34,729 nucleotides of DNA, taken from the NCBI GenBank assembly GCA_023381515.1, contig JAMCQI010000034.1:1-34729 (forward strand), in the 5' to 3' direction. This DNA comes from Chloroflexota bacterium. Lineage in GTDB: Bacteria > Chloroflexota > Anaerolineae > UBA4142. This document shows, in pieces, positions 14,425-22,999 of the stretch. The notes below the pieces were generated by a model. The model was not told the DNA's origin. It searched no databases and worked only from the letters and a program-made list of their open reading frames with translations. How positions within the stretch are numbered: position 1 is the first letter of the stretch; every line of letters starts with the position of its first letter. The position numbers and the translations under genes are program-made.

Positions 14425-16917
14425 ATGCATTGTAGCACAAGCTTTGGAATTGTCCCAATTCTCCCGCGCACACTCGCCCTTCTGCTCCTCCTCAGTCTGT
14501 TGCTGCAGACTAGCGGGTTGGCCTTGATCTCCTCGCACTTGCTGCCTCCACTGCAGATGACCCCAGCACGCCGGCATCAACTTCGCCGCCGGCAACGCGC
14601 CTCCCGGCGGGTGGGATTGCACTGCTACCTGTGGCCGTTCCTGCGCCACAGCGCCCCGCGTCTGCTGGCGCGTTGGACGTTGCTCAGCCTTCTGCTCCAC
14701 ACCCGTGGTTGGCTTGCCTTCACACCCCTCACCGCCAGCGTCCTGTTGATCCCGCTCGTGCAAACGGTGTGCGGGCTATGGCCCCTCTACGATCCGTCGC
14801 GCGCCCACGGGCTCCGGCGGGCACGGGGAGCGACTGAGCTCCAACGTCTCTACCAACTGACCGTCGTCTTGTTGTTCGTCAGCACCGGCCTGCAACTCGT
14901 GAGTCGATTGCCCACGACTCCGGATGGTCTGTTCCTCCCGATGGCTCTCACCACCTGGGTCACGCGTCCCGACGACGACACTGAAATCTCCATTGCCACA
15001 ACGCCGGCGAAGCAGTATACGGTCACCTTGCGCGGTGCCTTCACGCTGATCTGGGAACCCCGCGATGACTTCGAGCGTTGGCTGCTCATCTTGTTCCTGC
15101 GCCAGTTGCAGCCCCGCGGCGCGGCCCGTCCCCTGCTCACGCAACGGCAGATGGCCGAGGCCTTTGGGGTCTGTCAACCGGACGTCAGTCTCTGGGAACG
15201 CCACGTCCGCGCCCACAGTTGGCACTACCTCTCGGATCGCTTCCGGCATGCACTCCAGAGTGTCCTGCCGGCGGCGGCAATGAGTCAGGCGATTCTCCAG
15301 GTCTGGGTGCCCGCGTTTTGGTTGAGCGCCTGGGATGTCCGCGAACGGTTGATCCAACTGGCCGTCATCCCGAACCGCGAGGCCCTCGATGTGGAAGCCC
15401 TCCATGCCCTCGCCCAGCATACCGGCTTCAATCAGGTCCGCGATCTGCTCTTGGAACGCTTCCACCTGCAGAATGGCCAACTGATCGCCCGCGACCCTTG
15501 GTGGCTGAAAAACCTCTTGGCGCTGAATGAACGCCTCGTCGCCAAGTTGGAGCAAGGCGAACGACTCAGCCCACAAGAACTCATTGAAATCGAGCCCTGG
15601 CGCCTCAAAACGCCTGAAAAACCAGCGGATTCCGAGCCCGCACCCCTCGCCGCGGCTCTGAAGAGTGCGCTGTTTGATGCACCGGCCGAAACACCGATGC
15701 CCACCGAACCCGTCCGCTGCACCTACTGCGATAGCGACCAAGTCGCCCCCAAGAGCAAACAGCCCCGGCTCAAGACCATCGTCGACGCGTTCGGCCAGAA
15801 GCACGTCGTGGAAGTGCTACGCTACTACTGCAAAAACTTGGCTTGTCCCTACCACACTTTCACTCATCTACCGCACGGCATCCTGCCGCATTCGCCGTAT
15901 CCCGTCCAAGTCCGGGTGCTGGCTGTGGAAGTCTACGTCCAACTCTTGTCGACCTATCGCCGCAGTGCGCGGGTGCTGGAGGTGAAAGCGTCCACGGTGT
16001 ATCACTGGATCGCGTCCATCAGTCCCGCCGCCTTCTGCCTCGCCGCGTATCTCGGCGCCGTGCGCACCAGTGGCGTCATCGGGATTGATGATAAGTGGGT
16101 GCGAGTCTGTTCGCCCTCGGCCGTGCGCCCGCACGGGACCCGGCCGCGGGCGGTGTGGCGCTACGCGTATTTCGCCGTAGATGTGTACAGCTACGACCTC
16201 CTCGCACTCGAACTCTATCCCGAGCATGGTGACGAAGCCGTACGGCTCTTCCTCTTGGAACTCAAGGCGAAAGGTATTCGTCCCCGGGTCGTCGTGTCCG
16301 ATCTCGACCCGGCCTATGGCCGGATGCTGCCGCTGGTCTTTCCGCAGGCCGTGCACCACGAGTGTATCTTTCATGCCCTGCAAAATGCACTGAATCAAAT
16401 GACCCAGGTCTATGGACGCCATTACCAGGAAAAGGTTCCCGCAACCGCGCCGCTCCACGATGCGATCATCCACCTCTTCCAAGCGCAGAGCCAGAAGACG
16501 GTGCAGAAGCGGTACGCTGAATTGATGCAACTGCGCTCGGGCTATGTGACGCGGACCCCAGACATTGCCTGTGTCTTCGACAGCCTGGAACGGCACTTTC
16601 CCAAACTGGTCAATGCGATCGAGAGCGCCGACATTCCGCGCACCAACAATGCGACCGAGTTGGTGATCCGGCGTTTCGATCAGCACTACCAGGGGATGGG
16701 CGGTCTCGACAGTTTCCAATCGGCGCAGGTCTACTTGCGGCTCTTCGAGCTAGTGTACCGGCTGACTCCGTTTATGGACGACAACCCGGGTCACAAGCGC
16801 GGCAAGTGTCCGCTCGAACTCGCGGGGTATGATCTCAAACAACTTCCCATTGCGGATTTCTTTGCCAACTTGAAGCTGCCGGCACTCACCCTAGCGGCCC
16901 AGAGCCTGTCCCCATAG
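14425..16917 (+). CDS. DDE transposase with zinc ribbon (MULE/IS256-like catalytic core)
   Basis: The 830-aa protein has an unusually hydrophobic N-terminus (about 15-40 and 90-125), a helix-turn-helix-like piece near 236-260 (LLTQRQMAEAFGVCQPDVSL), a zinc ribbon (Cys432, Cys435, Cys469, Cys474) and a DDE core: Asp555/556 in GVIGIDDKW, Asp626 in VVSDLDPAYG, HHECIFHALQN, and Glu745 in RTNNATELVIRRFDQHY. This order and the C/H motif between the second Asp and Glu resemble IS256/MULE-type enzymes; the exact IS family is not assigned. AAGGAG lies eight bases before the ATG but can be locked in a hairpin. The frame is intact, so the element may be mobile. Confidence 0.85.
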   Translation: MHCSTSFGIVPILPRTLALLLLLSLLLQTSGLALISSHLLPPLQMTPARRHQLRRRQRASRRVGLHCYLWPFLRHSAPRLLARWTLLSLLLHTRGWLAFTPLTASVLLIPLVQTVCGLWPLYDPSRAHGLRRARGATELQRLYQLTVVLLFVSTGLQLVSRLPTTPDGLFLPMALTTWVTRPDDDTEISIATTPAKQYTVTLRGAFTLIWEPRDDFERWLLILFLRQLQPRGAARPLLTQRQMAEAFGVCQPDVSLWERHVRAHSWHYLSDRFRHALQSVLPAAAMSQAILQVWVPAFWLSAWDVRERLIQLAVIPNREALDVEALHALAQHTGFNQVRDLLLERFHLQNGQLIARDPWWLKNLLALNERLVAKLEQGERLSPQELIEIEPWRLKTPEKPADSEPAPLAAALKSALFDAPAETPMPTEPVRCTYCDSDQVAPKSKQPRLKTIVDAFGQKHVVEVLRYYCKNLACPYHTFTHLPHGILPHSPYPVQVRVLAVEVYVQLLSTYRRSARVLEVKASTVYHWIASISPAAFCLAAYLGAVRTSGVIGIDDKWVRVCSPSAVRPHGTRPRAVWRYAYFAVDVYSYDLLALELYPEHGDEAVRLFLLELKAKGIRPRVVVSDLDPAYGRMLPLVFPQAVHHECIFHALQNALNQMTQVYGRHYQEKVPATAPLHDAIIHLFQAQSQKTVQKRYAELMQLRSGYVTRTPDIACVFDSLERHFPKLVNAIESADIPRTNNATELVIRRFDQHYQGMGGLDSFQSAQVYLRLFELVYRLTPFMDDNPGHKRGKCPLELAGYDLKQLPIADFFANLKLPALTLAAQSLSP

Positions 16918-16931
16918 CAAAACGATTTCAT

Positions 16932-16969
16932 CTTGACACATTATAACAGAACCTTTGTTCTGTGTCAAG
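16932..16969. repeat. Palindromic right end of the insertion sequence
   Basis: CTTGACACA (16932-16940) and TGTGTCAAG (16961-16969) are a perfect nine-base inverted pair, and inside them ACAGAAC (16946-16952) pairs with GTTCTGT (16957-16963). The right terminal repeat therefore lies in a larger palindrome, which the left end does not show. Confidence 0.65.
16940..16968 (-). promoter_or_regulatory. Perfect-consensus promoter inside the right terminal repeat
   Basis: On the minus strand TTGACA (16968-16963), 17 bases, TATAAT (16945-16940). It points into the element, antisense to the transposase gene, and could produce an antisense RNA. Confidence 0.7.
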
Positions 16970-16991
16970 GGGCAATTCGAGAACCGTTGCG

Positions 16992-17344
16992 CTATTGGAA
17001 GGTCTGGGGTGGTATCGTGAGAGCCGGAAGGTTCAGGTTGGAACAGAAATCGGCATTCGGCAACGCCTTCAGATCAAAGCCCGCGAGTTCCAGCGGACAC
17101 TTACCGCGCCTGTTGCCCGGATTGTCGTCCATGAACGGGGTGGGGCGATAGACGAGCTTGAAGAGCCGCAAGGAGACCTGGGCTGAATCGAATGACGAGA
17201 CCGGACATGCGCTGGTAATGCTGATTGAAACGCTGAATCACTAACTCGGTCGCATTGTTCGTGCGCGGTGTCACTCTCAATCAACGCTTTTCCCAGACGA
17301 ATTGTGAACGAGCCATCGATTCTGGACATTGCGACCATCAGCAT
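16992..17344 (-). pseudogene. 3' remnant of a second copy of the same transposase, tail to tail
   Basis: The minus strand encodes, in shifting frames, PRTNNATELVIQRFNQHYQ, LVYRPTPFMDDNPG, RRGKCPLELAGFDLK, NADFCSNLNLPALT and a TAG at 16994-16992. These match the last ~110 residues of the intact transposase (RTNNATELVIRRFDQHYQ, FMDDNPGHKRGKCPLELAGY, NLKLPALT), including the stop position. Frameshifts and deletions break it, and the 5' part is missing. Similarity is clear from 16992 to about 17270 and weak to about 17344, only 35 bases from the last gene of the tubulin-like operon. Confidence 0.8.
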
Positions 17345-17378
17345 CGACCACTGTGCGTCCTGGGTTGTCTTGGGAATA

Positions 17379-18848
17379 CTATTGCTGCGCGCATTTCACT
17401 TTGGTGTTGTCTTCGATTGATTGGCAAACTAATATGGCTTCCTGGTCTTTCGTAATAGTGACAGTTCCAGGTATTGGCTGCTTATTGGGCACCGTAGGGT
17501 TCAAAGTGTAGACGCGAGCCTCCAGCGGGCTGTAGCAATACTGACCGTCGGCAGCAACCGAAACTTGTCTGGCTCCGGTAAAGTTGACTTGCAGTGAAGC
17601 CCCGATGTAGTTGACAATATATACACCATTCAAACACCTCGCGCGGGCAGGTATCGCAATTTCGCTCGTTGCTGTTATCGGTTTTGTAGTTCGAATGACG
17701 GCTGCGTTTCGCGTGTCGTTGCCCGAATCTGCTCGCTTCCAACCTGAGGGGAGGGATGCTTTAGGGGTAAATTCTGTTCCTTGCGGACTGACGACTCGCA
17801 CTTCGTATAAGTAGCCTTCGGTGTTCGTCACGCCAAACGTGAGAGTGAAGAACCCGCCGCTCGCAATATGGACGCTGGCAGTAATGGGCGTTGACGGGAA
17901 CCAACTTGCTGGCTCGCCGTTTTCTAATGCCAAATCGTTGCTTAGCGAAAGCTGCACTTCGGCAGTGGACAATGGGAGAAGCTGATCTCCCAGAACTCTT
18001 CCGACAAGCTCGCGCTTGATGTTGAAATAGAATCTTTGTTGATCGTCGGAAATCGCACTAGGAGCGGTGAACACTTGCATGGCCTCAATCATATCTGGCT
18101 GGAGTTTATGCCACCTCAGCGCTATGGTCGCACCCGGTCCTGCTGGAACGTTGCCAGCAGGGTTGAGCCATGGAGCGACCCCACTCGCCTTCAGACACGC
18201 TTTAGACGTGAGCGGCTGTTGTGCGGTGATGACAAAGTGGCCCTGCGCGTCTGCGACGCCGCCTTGACCAACGGGAATGGTAGACTCGCATCCATCCGTC
18301 AGCTCAACCTTGGCACCAGGGATGGGTTCTGAACTGCCCTCCTTATAGACGTAGCCTTGGTATTTCCATGGCGGCCGCGTTGGCGTGACGCTTGGCTCTG
18401 GTTTGGAAGTCGCGGTAGGCGTCAGTGGTGACACAGCGGTGGGCGTCCGAGCTTCTTGAACGACTTCAGTCGGTGCCACAGTCCGCGAGCCGGAAGGTGC
18501 TTCGGCATGTCCACTTTGGACAGGTGTCGACACGGTAGGAGATGACGCAGCTTGTTGGCCGAGATACTGTGACAGACTCAAATCCAATGGATTGACCACG
18601 ATCACAAGAACGAGAGAAAGGACAAGCACGGCGGCGACGGCTCCGAAGGCGCCCACAATCGTGCGAACTCTTTTCTTGCGCCGAATCCTCTCGTTTTGCT
18701 TTTCTTCGACCAATCGCCCCAAATCACCTAGATCGGCTTGCGCTTCTCTGGCCTTGTCCAAGATGACTTCAATCTGGTCGTCATCCTCTCCGGCCCGCAA
18801 CAACTGTTCGGCGAATTGATCTACCGGATCGGAGTCCCCTCGCTCCAT
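17379..18848 (-). CDS. Single-span membrane protein with carboxypeptidase-regulatory-like outer domain
   Basis: The 489-aa protein starts with an acidic helical cytosolic part (VDQFAEQLLRAGEDDDQIEV), a basic stop (RIRRKKRVR), one membrane helix at about 63-85, a Pro/Thr/Ser-rich linker, and an extracytoplasmic beta domain of the CarboxypepD-regulatory / Cna-B type (YQGYVYKEGSSEPIPGAKVE). Further beta-rich sequence follows (SVHIASGGFFTLTFGVTN). It is last in the tubulin-like operon. The ATG at 18848 is one base after the kinase stop with GGAGG nine bases upstream; a GTG at 18857 inside the kinase frame is less likely. It probably links an outer domain to the cytosolic kinase or tubulin-like partners; this is inferred from position. 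Confidence 0.8.
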   Translation of the reverse strand: MERGDSDPVDQFAEQLLRAGEDDDQIEVILDKAREAQADLGDLGRLVEEKQNERIRRKKRVRTIVGAFGAVAAVLVLSLVLVIVVNPLDLSLSQYLGQQAASSPTVSTPVQSGHAEAPSGSRTVAPTEVVQEARTPTAVSPLTPTATSKPEPSVTPTRPPWKYQGYVYKEGSSEPIPGAKVELTDGCESTIPVGQGGVADAQGHFVITAQQPLTSKACLKASGVAPWLNPAGNVPAGPGATIALRWHKLQPDMIEAMQVFTAPSAISDDQQRFYFNIKRELVGRVLGDQLLPLSTAEVQLSLSNDLALENGEPASWFPSTPITASVHIASGGFFTLTFGVTNTEGYLYEVRVVSPQGTEFTPKASLPSGWKRADSGNDTRNAAVIRTTKPITATSEIAIPARARCLNGVYIVNYIGASLQVNFTGARQVSVAADGQYCYSPLEARVYTLNPTVPNKQPIPGTVTITKDQEAILVCQSIEDNTKVKCAQQ

Positions 18849-18849
18849 T

Positions 18850-21800
18850 TCATTCACCCTCCCAAGGCTTCTGCTTCTTCAGGTCGTCAAATTCCTTGAA
18901 GCGAACCCTCGCACTCATGCGATCCCCTGTTTTCTTGTGCTTTGTATTTTCCAGTATCGAGTGATCGAACTCGATGATCCTGTCTCTCAACATGGCCGGC
19001 AGTCTCTTGAGCGTTACGTCCTTATGAAATGCCAGATATTCTTCGATCCAACCTTTCGTGTGGGGATCCAGCTCCTTGGCGCTTGTGGCGAGATCTATGA
19101 GAATAGACGGGCTCTGGCCGTGGAGCGCTTCAAAGCGGCTGTCAACAGAAGCGAAATACTCTATATCTCCTCTGAGGGACCTCAGGTTTTCTTCTAGCCT
19201 TGGGGAAACTAGCTGCCTGAACGATTCTGCTTTCTCTTTCGCCTCCGAATAGTGGCCCTTCTGCACCAGGTCTCGGATCTGGGACTCGAGTTGACGATAC
19301 TCCTCGTCATTTCTCTTGGTCTGCCCTGCGTTTGCTTTGTCGATCTGAGTCTTCAGACCCCGCTGCAGCTCCTCCGCAGCCCCCTTCCACCATGGTGCGA
19401 AACTCAAATGGTCTGCCAATTCGACCGCCTGGTTCGTTATGTCCAAAGCAGCATTTGGTTCCTTCTGTGCCCTGTCACGCGCATCGCGATACAGAACCTC
19501 AGCCCGCAAACGGTCGAGTCGCTGTGCTTCACGACTCTCGAGCGCTTCGAGAGTCGGCTCGAGAGTCTTTGTGGCATGCAAGGCGAGCAACGTAGCAAGC
19601 CTGCCGACAGCGATCTCTACAAGCGATCCTTCTTCGACGGTGGGGAGTCCCTCCCATGCCGCTTGGTCTTCGCTACTGGGACGACTCAACCAGCGATCGC
19701 GAAGCACAGCGATGTCTGCGTTTAATCGGTAGAGCTTTGACGCACCGTCTTCTGTGTCATATAGCCCCCGGCTGACGGCGCTTGCAAAGCCATACTTTTC
19801 GTCAGCGCTTACCCAATCTCTGGCTCTCAAGTCCGCTTCGATCAAACCCAGCAAGCAGTCAAACCATGCGATGCGGCGCTCGCGAATTGTTTTGCTTAGA
19901 TTCGCGAAGCTTTTGTGAAGGACAGATTGTTCCGAAAGCAAATCTCGCGGCCAGTCCGCGAGTACCTCATCGCATTCGGATTGCACGGAAACGAGGCGAG
20001 CATTGGCGTTTTCCAGTTCAGACAATTTGCCTAATTCCCAAGTTGAAATGGGAATCTGCAACTTGCTTTCAAGCTCGTGTCTTTTTCTTTCCAGTTGCTC
20101 ATATCGGCTTGACTGGTTCTTGAGGTTATCAGATCTTCGGTCGACTTCCCTGCTCCAATCGGAGACATCGAATTCTTGCGAGACTCTTTCAAAGAAGTCT
20201 TTCGCAAGCTCAAACTGTCCATTGTTGATTGCCAGTTCTGCTTCTCGAAACAGGTCTTCTTTTCGCAGGGAGTCAATTTGGTCAAGCTCTTTCTCGATCT
20301 CACTAGTCAGCGAAGCGAGAGACATTTCAGGACTATCGTACAACTCAAGTTTGACCGTCCTGGCGTTATCCAAGATGGCTCGGGCGTGATGTAGATTTCG
20401 CGACCGCGCGGCCTCGTACTCACCCCGCAGTTCTCTTTGCTTCCGAATGTCGCCTTGCACCCTGTCAATCATCTCGGTGACTTTCGATTTCGAAGCAAGC
20501 AGTGCGCTTTGGGCTGATACGTTTTCTAGCCTCAGCATTGACGGGTAGCGGTCCAGCGTCAGTTCCAAGGACTTGGACATGCACGTGAGATCTTGAGGCA
20601 AACGCAGTTTGTCTACGTTGCCCGCTTGCTTTAGGGCTTCGACATCTTTTTCGAAGAGTCCGACAAGGAGAGATTCCCATTGGGGCAAGAGGCTGCGAAT
20701 GTCGTTATCGGCGACAAAGTATCGCTTCGCCAGATCCAAAATGCCAATCGACTCGAGATTGAATGATCCGGCCCTGGTGTCGAACTCCATCTTAAGTGCT
20801 TGCTTGATGCGCTCGTGTTGCCGCGCTCCCCAGGTACTCTCGCGACGATCTTCCCACTGGCGCAAGTGTTCTAGGGCCAGACACGCCGCTGGTAACACCT
20901 CCGGAAGACCTGGAGACTCAATGATCTGTTGCAGCACTAGACTGAGACGAGCGCGTTCCCGTTCTTTCGTTAGACCTCCTACTAAATCTGCTCGTGCTTG
21001 GCCAGACCAGTACAGGCTTGCCGGCTGCTCCTCCGGAACTCCAACGGACGCCAAACTTAGCCCTCGATTCAACTCGTTCCATGCGTCCGCGAAGTTTTCT
21101 TGCTCCATCAACCCGAGCGCAGTTCGGAGGCATTTGTTAGATTCTTCGGCAGTCCTCGACAACTTGCCCACTTGCTCCATGGCGAAGTATCGTGGGGCAA
21201 GCAAACCAGCCTTCTCAAGCTCGAGTTCGTACGGAATCAACCTCCTGATTCTGTCAATGCGGTCGTAAACCGATTTTGCTTGATTGAACTCATGCTTGCC
21301 GCACAATTCTCTTGCCTGATGGTCTTGGCTGCGCGCTTCAGCTTCGCAGATAATATAGAGCAAGCCCGTCTCTTCCGCATAGAGTTTCGCGAACAAGGTC
21401 ATTGCCGTTGACTCGCGTTCTTCATCGTCATTCGACGCGGGATGGCCTCCCCCGGCGGTGAGAGAAATTCTAGCCGAACCCAAATGACTCATCGTCTCAA
21501 ATAACCTGCCAGCCGACAGAGCGTTCCGCGCATCCTCCAATGCCTGTGAGAAAGCTAGTTGAAGGACTTGGGCGTTGAAAGCCGTTTGCAGCATATCCCA
21601 AAACTGTTTTCGGACCGATTCAAGTTCACCTGTTTCAAGACACTGGATCACTCCGGGCCTTGCGGCCAACGCGTGTTCAGAGTGATCGCCCGCCAAAACG
21701 GGAAGAATGTGTTCTCGGAACAGCATCTCTTCTTCACCCAGCGACTGACCAAATCGCGCCAATAGGCGCCAGCGCTCAATCTCATGGCTGCTACCGTGAG

Positions 21801-22950
21801 TCTCGCCGTGCATTTGGCGAACACGCTCAATCTCAGCGATTGCCTTGCCATAGAATCCGTTCCTGAGGTCACTAATCGCACGCTGACTCAAACCGGAGCT
21901 CAATTCTTCGCGAGCCTTCCGCCCTTGACCAAACAGTTCTTGCGCCGAACCGTATTCATCCGAACTGGGCCTGAAAACTCGAATCACATCGAGGCTGACC
22001 AGCGCCTTTTCTGCTGATGCGAGAGCTTCGAGCGGGCTTTCTTCACGCTTGAGCATACAATTCGCTAGACTTTCCCGACCAAGCCCTAAGAGCACTTGCG
22101 GTGCAGTGTCGATGAGGCTCCGCTCATTTTGGAGGTCGCGGAGCAGATCTCCCGCCTGTGTGTAACCGGGGGTCCCTTTCCGGAGCGCGCGCCTTACGAT
22201 CTGCTGCATACCCCACGTGAATTCCTCCCATGCAGGGTGATCTTCAGGTTTCACGGCATCCCGGTCTGATTCGGAGGGCGGCGGAGTTCCCAGCATAAGC
22301 TCGTACCAGAATGAACCAAACTGGTTGAGATCGTGTCGCCGTCCTGACTCGTCAGAAATCGGAACTACATTCCAGTCGAGAACAATCAATTGCGGTATCC
22401 GGTTTTCGTCCCACAGAAGATCACCCAGTTTGCGGTCTGGTGCGGCTCGTCCAATCCGATGAAGAGTTTGAAGCAGCTCGACGTACTGCACCGCCGCATC
22501 GACGCACAACCGTTCGCGCACGGCGGAGTTTCTCGCGCTTACGTAATCCAACAGCCTCTTGGCCGTCCCCTTTTCCAGCCTGAGGTCGACGAACTCCATA
22601 ACGAGTACTACTGGCTCTCCTTCCGTTCGATCGAGCGAATCAATCCGTGGCACTTGACGAGCGCCGTTGTCCCACAACTGCCTGAGCAAATTATGCTCGC
22701 TGATGAACCTGTTTCTGAGCTGCAGGCTGTCTTCTCGGGCAACCTTGACCGCCCACACCTCGCCTTTTTTGTGAGAGACACTTTCACTAACTGTCACCGC
22801 TCGGAATACCTGGGCCGTGTGACCCCCGCCGATGACGTCACCTAAGAGGTACTTGAATTCGCCGGTATAGGTTTTCACGATTCGCTCGCGAAGGAAACTT
22901 GGCGTCTTGCCCTTGTTCCGCGGTTGTAGGGTTGCATCGCCGTTCATCAT
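18850..22950 (-). CDS. Divergent Ser/Thr protein kinase-like protein with long helical tail
   Basis: The 1366-aa protein begins with a kinase fold: glycine loop IGGGHTAQVFRA at 40-51, Lys69 in VWAVKVA, helix-C Glu85 in ISEHNLL, hinge VVLVMEFVD, catalytic loop APDRKLGDLLW with Asp172 and Lys174, and DWN (192-194) in place of DFG. The usual loop Asn is replaced by Asp/Leu residues, so it may be a weak kinase or a pseudokinase. Residues 300-1366 are almost entirely helical, TPR- or coiled-coil-like, with no membrane helix. The start at 22950 follows AGGAGATGTGAG; the longer frame from 23250 would overlap the upstream gene in another frame. It sits 49 bases after the CAP-VWA-tubulin gene and one base before the last membrane protein. 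A role in phosphorylating or scaffolding the tubulin-like proteins is inferred. Confidence 0.85.
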   Translation of the reverse strand: MMNGDATLQPRNKGKTPSFLRERIVKTYTGEFKYLLGDVIGGGHTAQVFRAVTVSESVSHKKGEVWAVKVAREDSLQLRNRFISEHNLLRQLWDNGARQVPRIDSLDRTEGEPVVLVMEFVDLRLEKGTAKRLLDYVSARNSAVRERLCVDAAVQYVELLQTLHRIGRAAPDRKLGDLLWDENRIPQLIVLDWNVVPISDESGRRHDLNQFGSFWYELMLGTPPPSESDRDAVKPEDHPAWEEFTWGMQQIVRRALRKGTPGYTQAGDLLRDLQNERSLIDTAPQVLLGLGRESLANCMLKREESPLEALASAEKALVSLDVIRVFRPSSDEYGSAQELFGQGRKAREELSSGLSQRAISDLRNGFYGKAIAEIERVRQMHGETHGSSHEIERWRLLARFGQSLGEEEMLFREHILPVLAGDHSEHALAARPGVIQCLETGELESVRKQFWDMLQTAFNAQVLQLAFSQALEDARNALSAGRLFETMSHLGSARISLTAGGGHPASNDDEERESTAMTLFAKLYAEETGLLYIICEAEARSQDHQARELCGKHEFNQAKSVYDRIDRIRRLIPYELELEKAGLLAPRYFAMEQVGKLSRTAEESNKCLRTALGLMEQENFADAWNELNRGLSLASVGVPEEQPASLYWSGQARADLVGGLTKERERARLSLVLQQIIESPGLPEVLPAACLALEHLRQWEDRRESTWGARQHERIKQALKMEFDTRAGSFNLESIGILDLAKRYFVADNDIRSLLPQWESLLVGLFEKDVEALKQAGNVDKLRLPQDLTCMSKSLELTLDRYPSMLRLENVSAQSALLASKSKVTEMIDRVQGDIRKQRELRGEYEAARSRNLHHARAILDNARTVKLELYDSPEMSLASLTSEIEKELDQIDSLRKEDLFREAELAINNGQFELAKDFFERVSQEFDVSDWSREVDRRSDNLKNQSSRYEQLERKRHELESKLQIPISTWELGKLSELENANARLVSVQSECDEVLADWPRDLLSEQSVLHKSFANLSKTIRERRIAWFDCLLGLIEADLRARDWVSADEKYGFASAVSRGLYDTEDGASKLYRLNADIAVLRDRWLSRPSSEDQAAWEGLPTVEEGSLVEIAVGRLATLLALHATKTLEPTLEALESREAQRLDRLRAEVLYRDARDRAQKEPNAALDITNQAVELADHLSFAPWWKGAAEELQRGLKTQIDKANAGQTKRNDEEYRQLESQIRDLVQKGHYSEAKEKAESFRQLVSPRLEENLRSLRGDIEYFASVDSRFEALHGQSPSILIDLATSAKELDPHTKGWIEEYLAFHKDVTLKRLPAMLRDRIIEFDHSILENTKHKKTGDRMSARVRFKEFDDLKKQKPWEGE

Positions 22951-22999
22951 CTCACATCTCCTGACTCGCTCTTTTTGTCCCCAGGATGACTTGATTTGC

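Larger units (their letters stand above)
14197..16968 (+). mobile_element. 2.8-kb insertion sequence with promoter-bearing terminal repeats
   Basis: Imperfect inverted ends at 14197-14225 and 16968-16940 match at 25 of 29 bases and frame a single 830-aa transposase gene. Each end contains TTGACA, 17 bases, TATAAT, reading inwards. Outer boundaries may extend a few bases (CCC on both sides), and no target duplication was recognised. A second, decayed copy abuts the right end in opposite orientation. Confidence 0.75.

Noticed and set aside
14776..16719. Two long minus-strand open frames opposite the transposase
   Set aside because: No family pattern; the plus frame has the DDE motifs, the zinc ribbon and flanking inverted ends.
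18849..18857. GTG start at 18857 for the last operon gene
   Set aside because: The GGAGG site would be almost directly on the GTG, whereas it is nine bases from the ATG at 18848.
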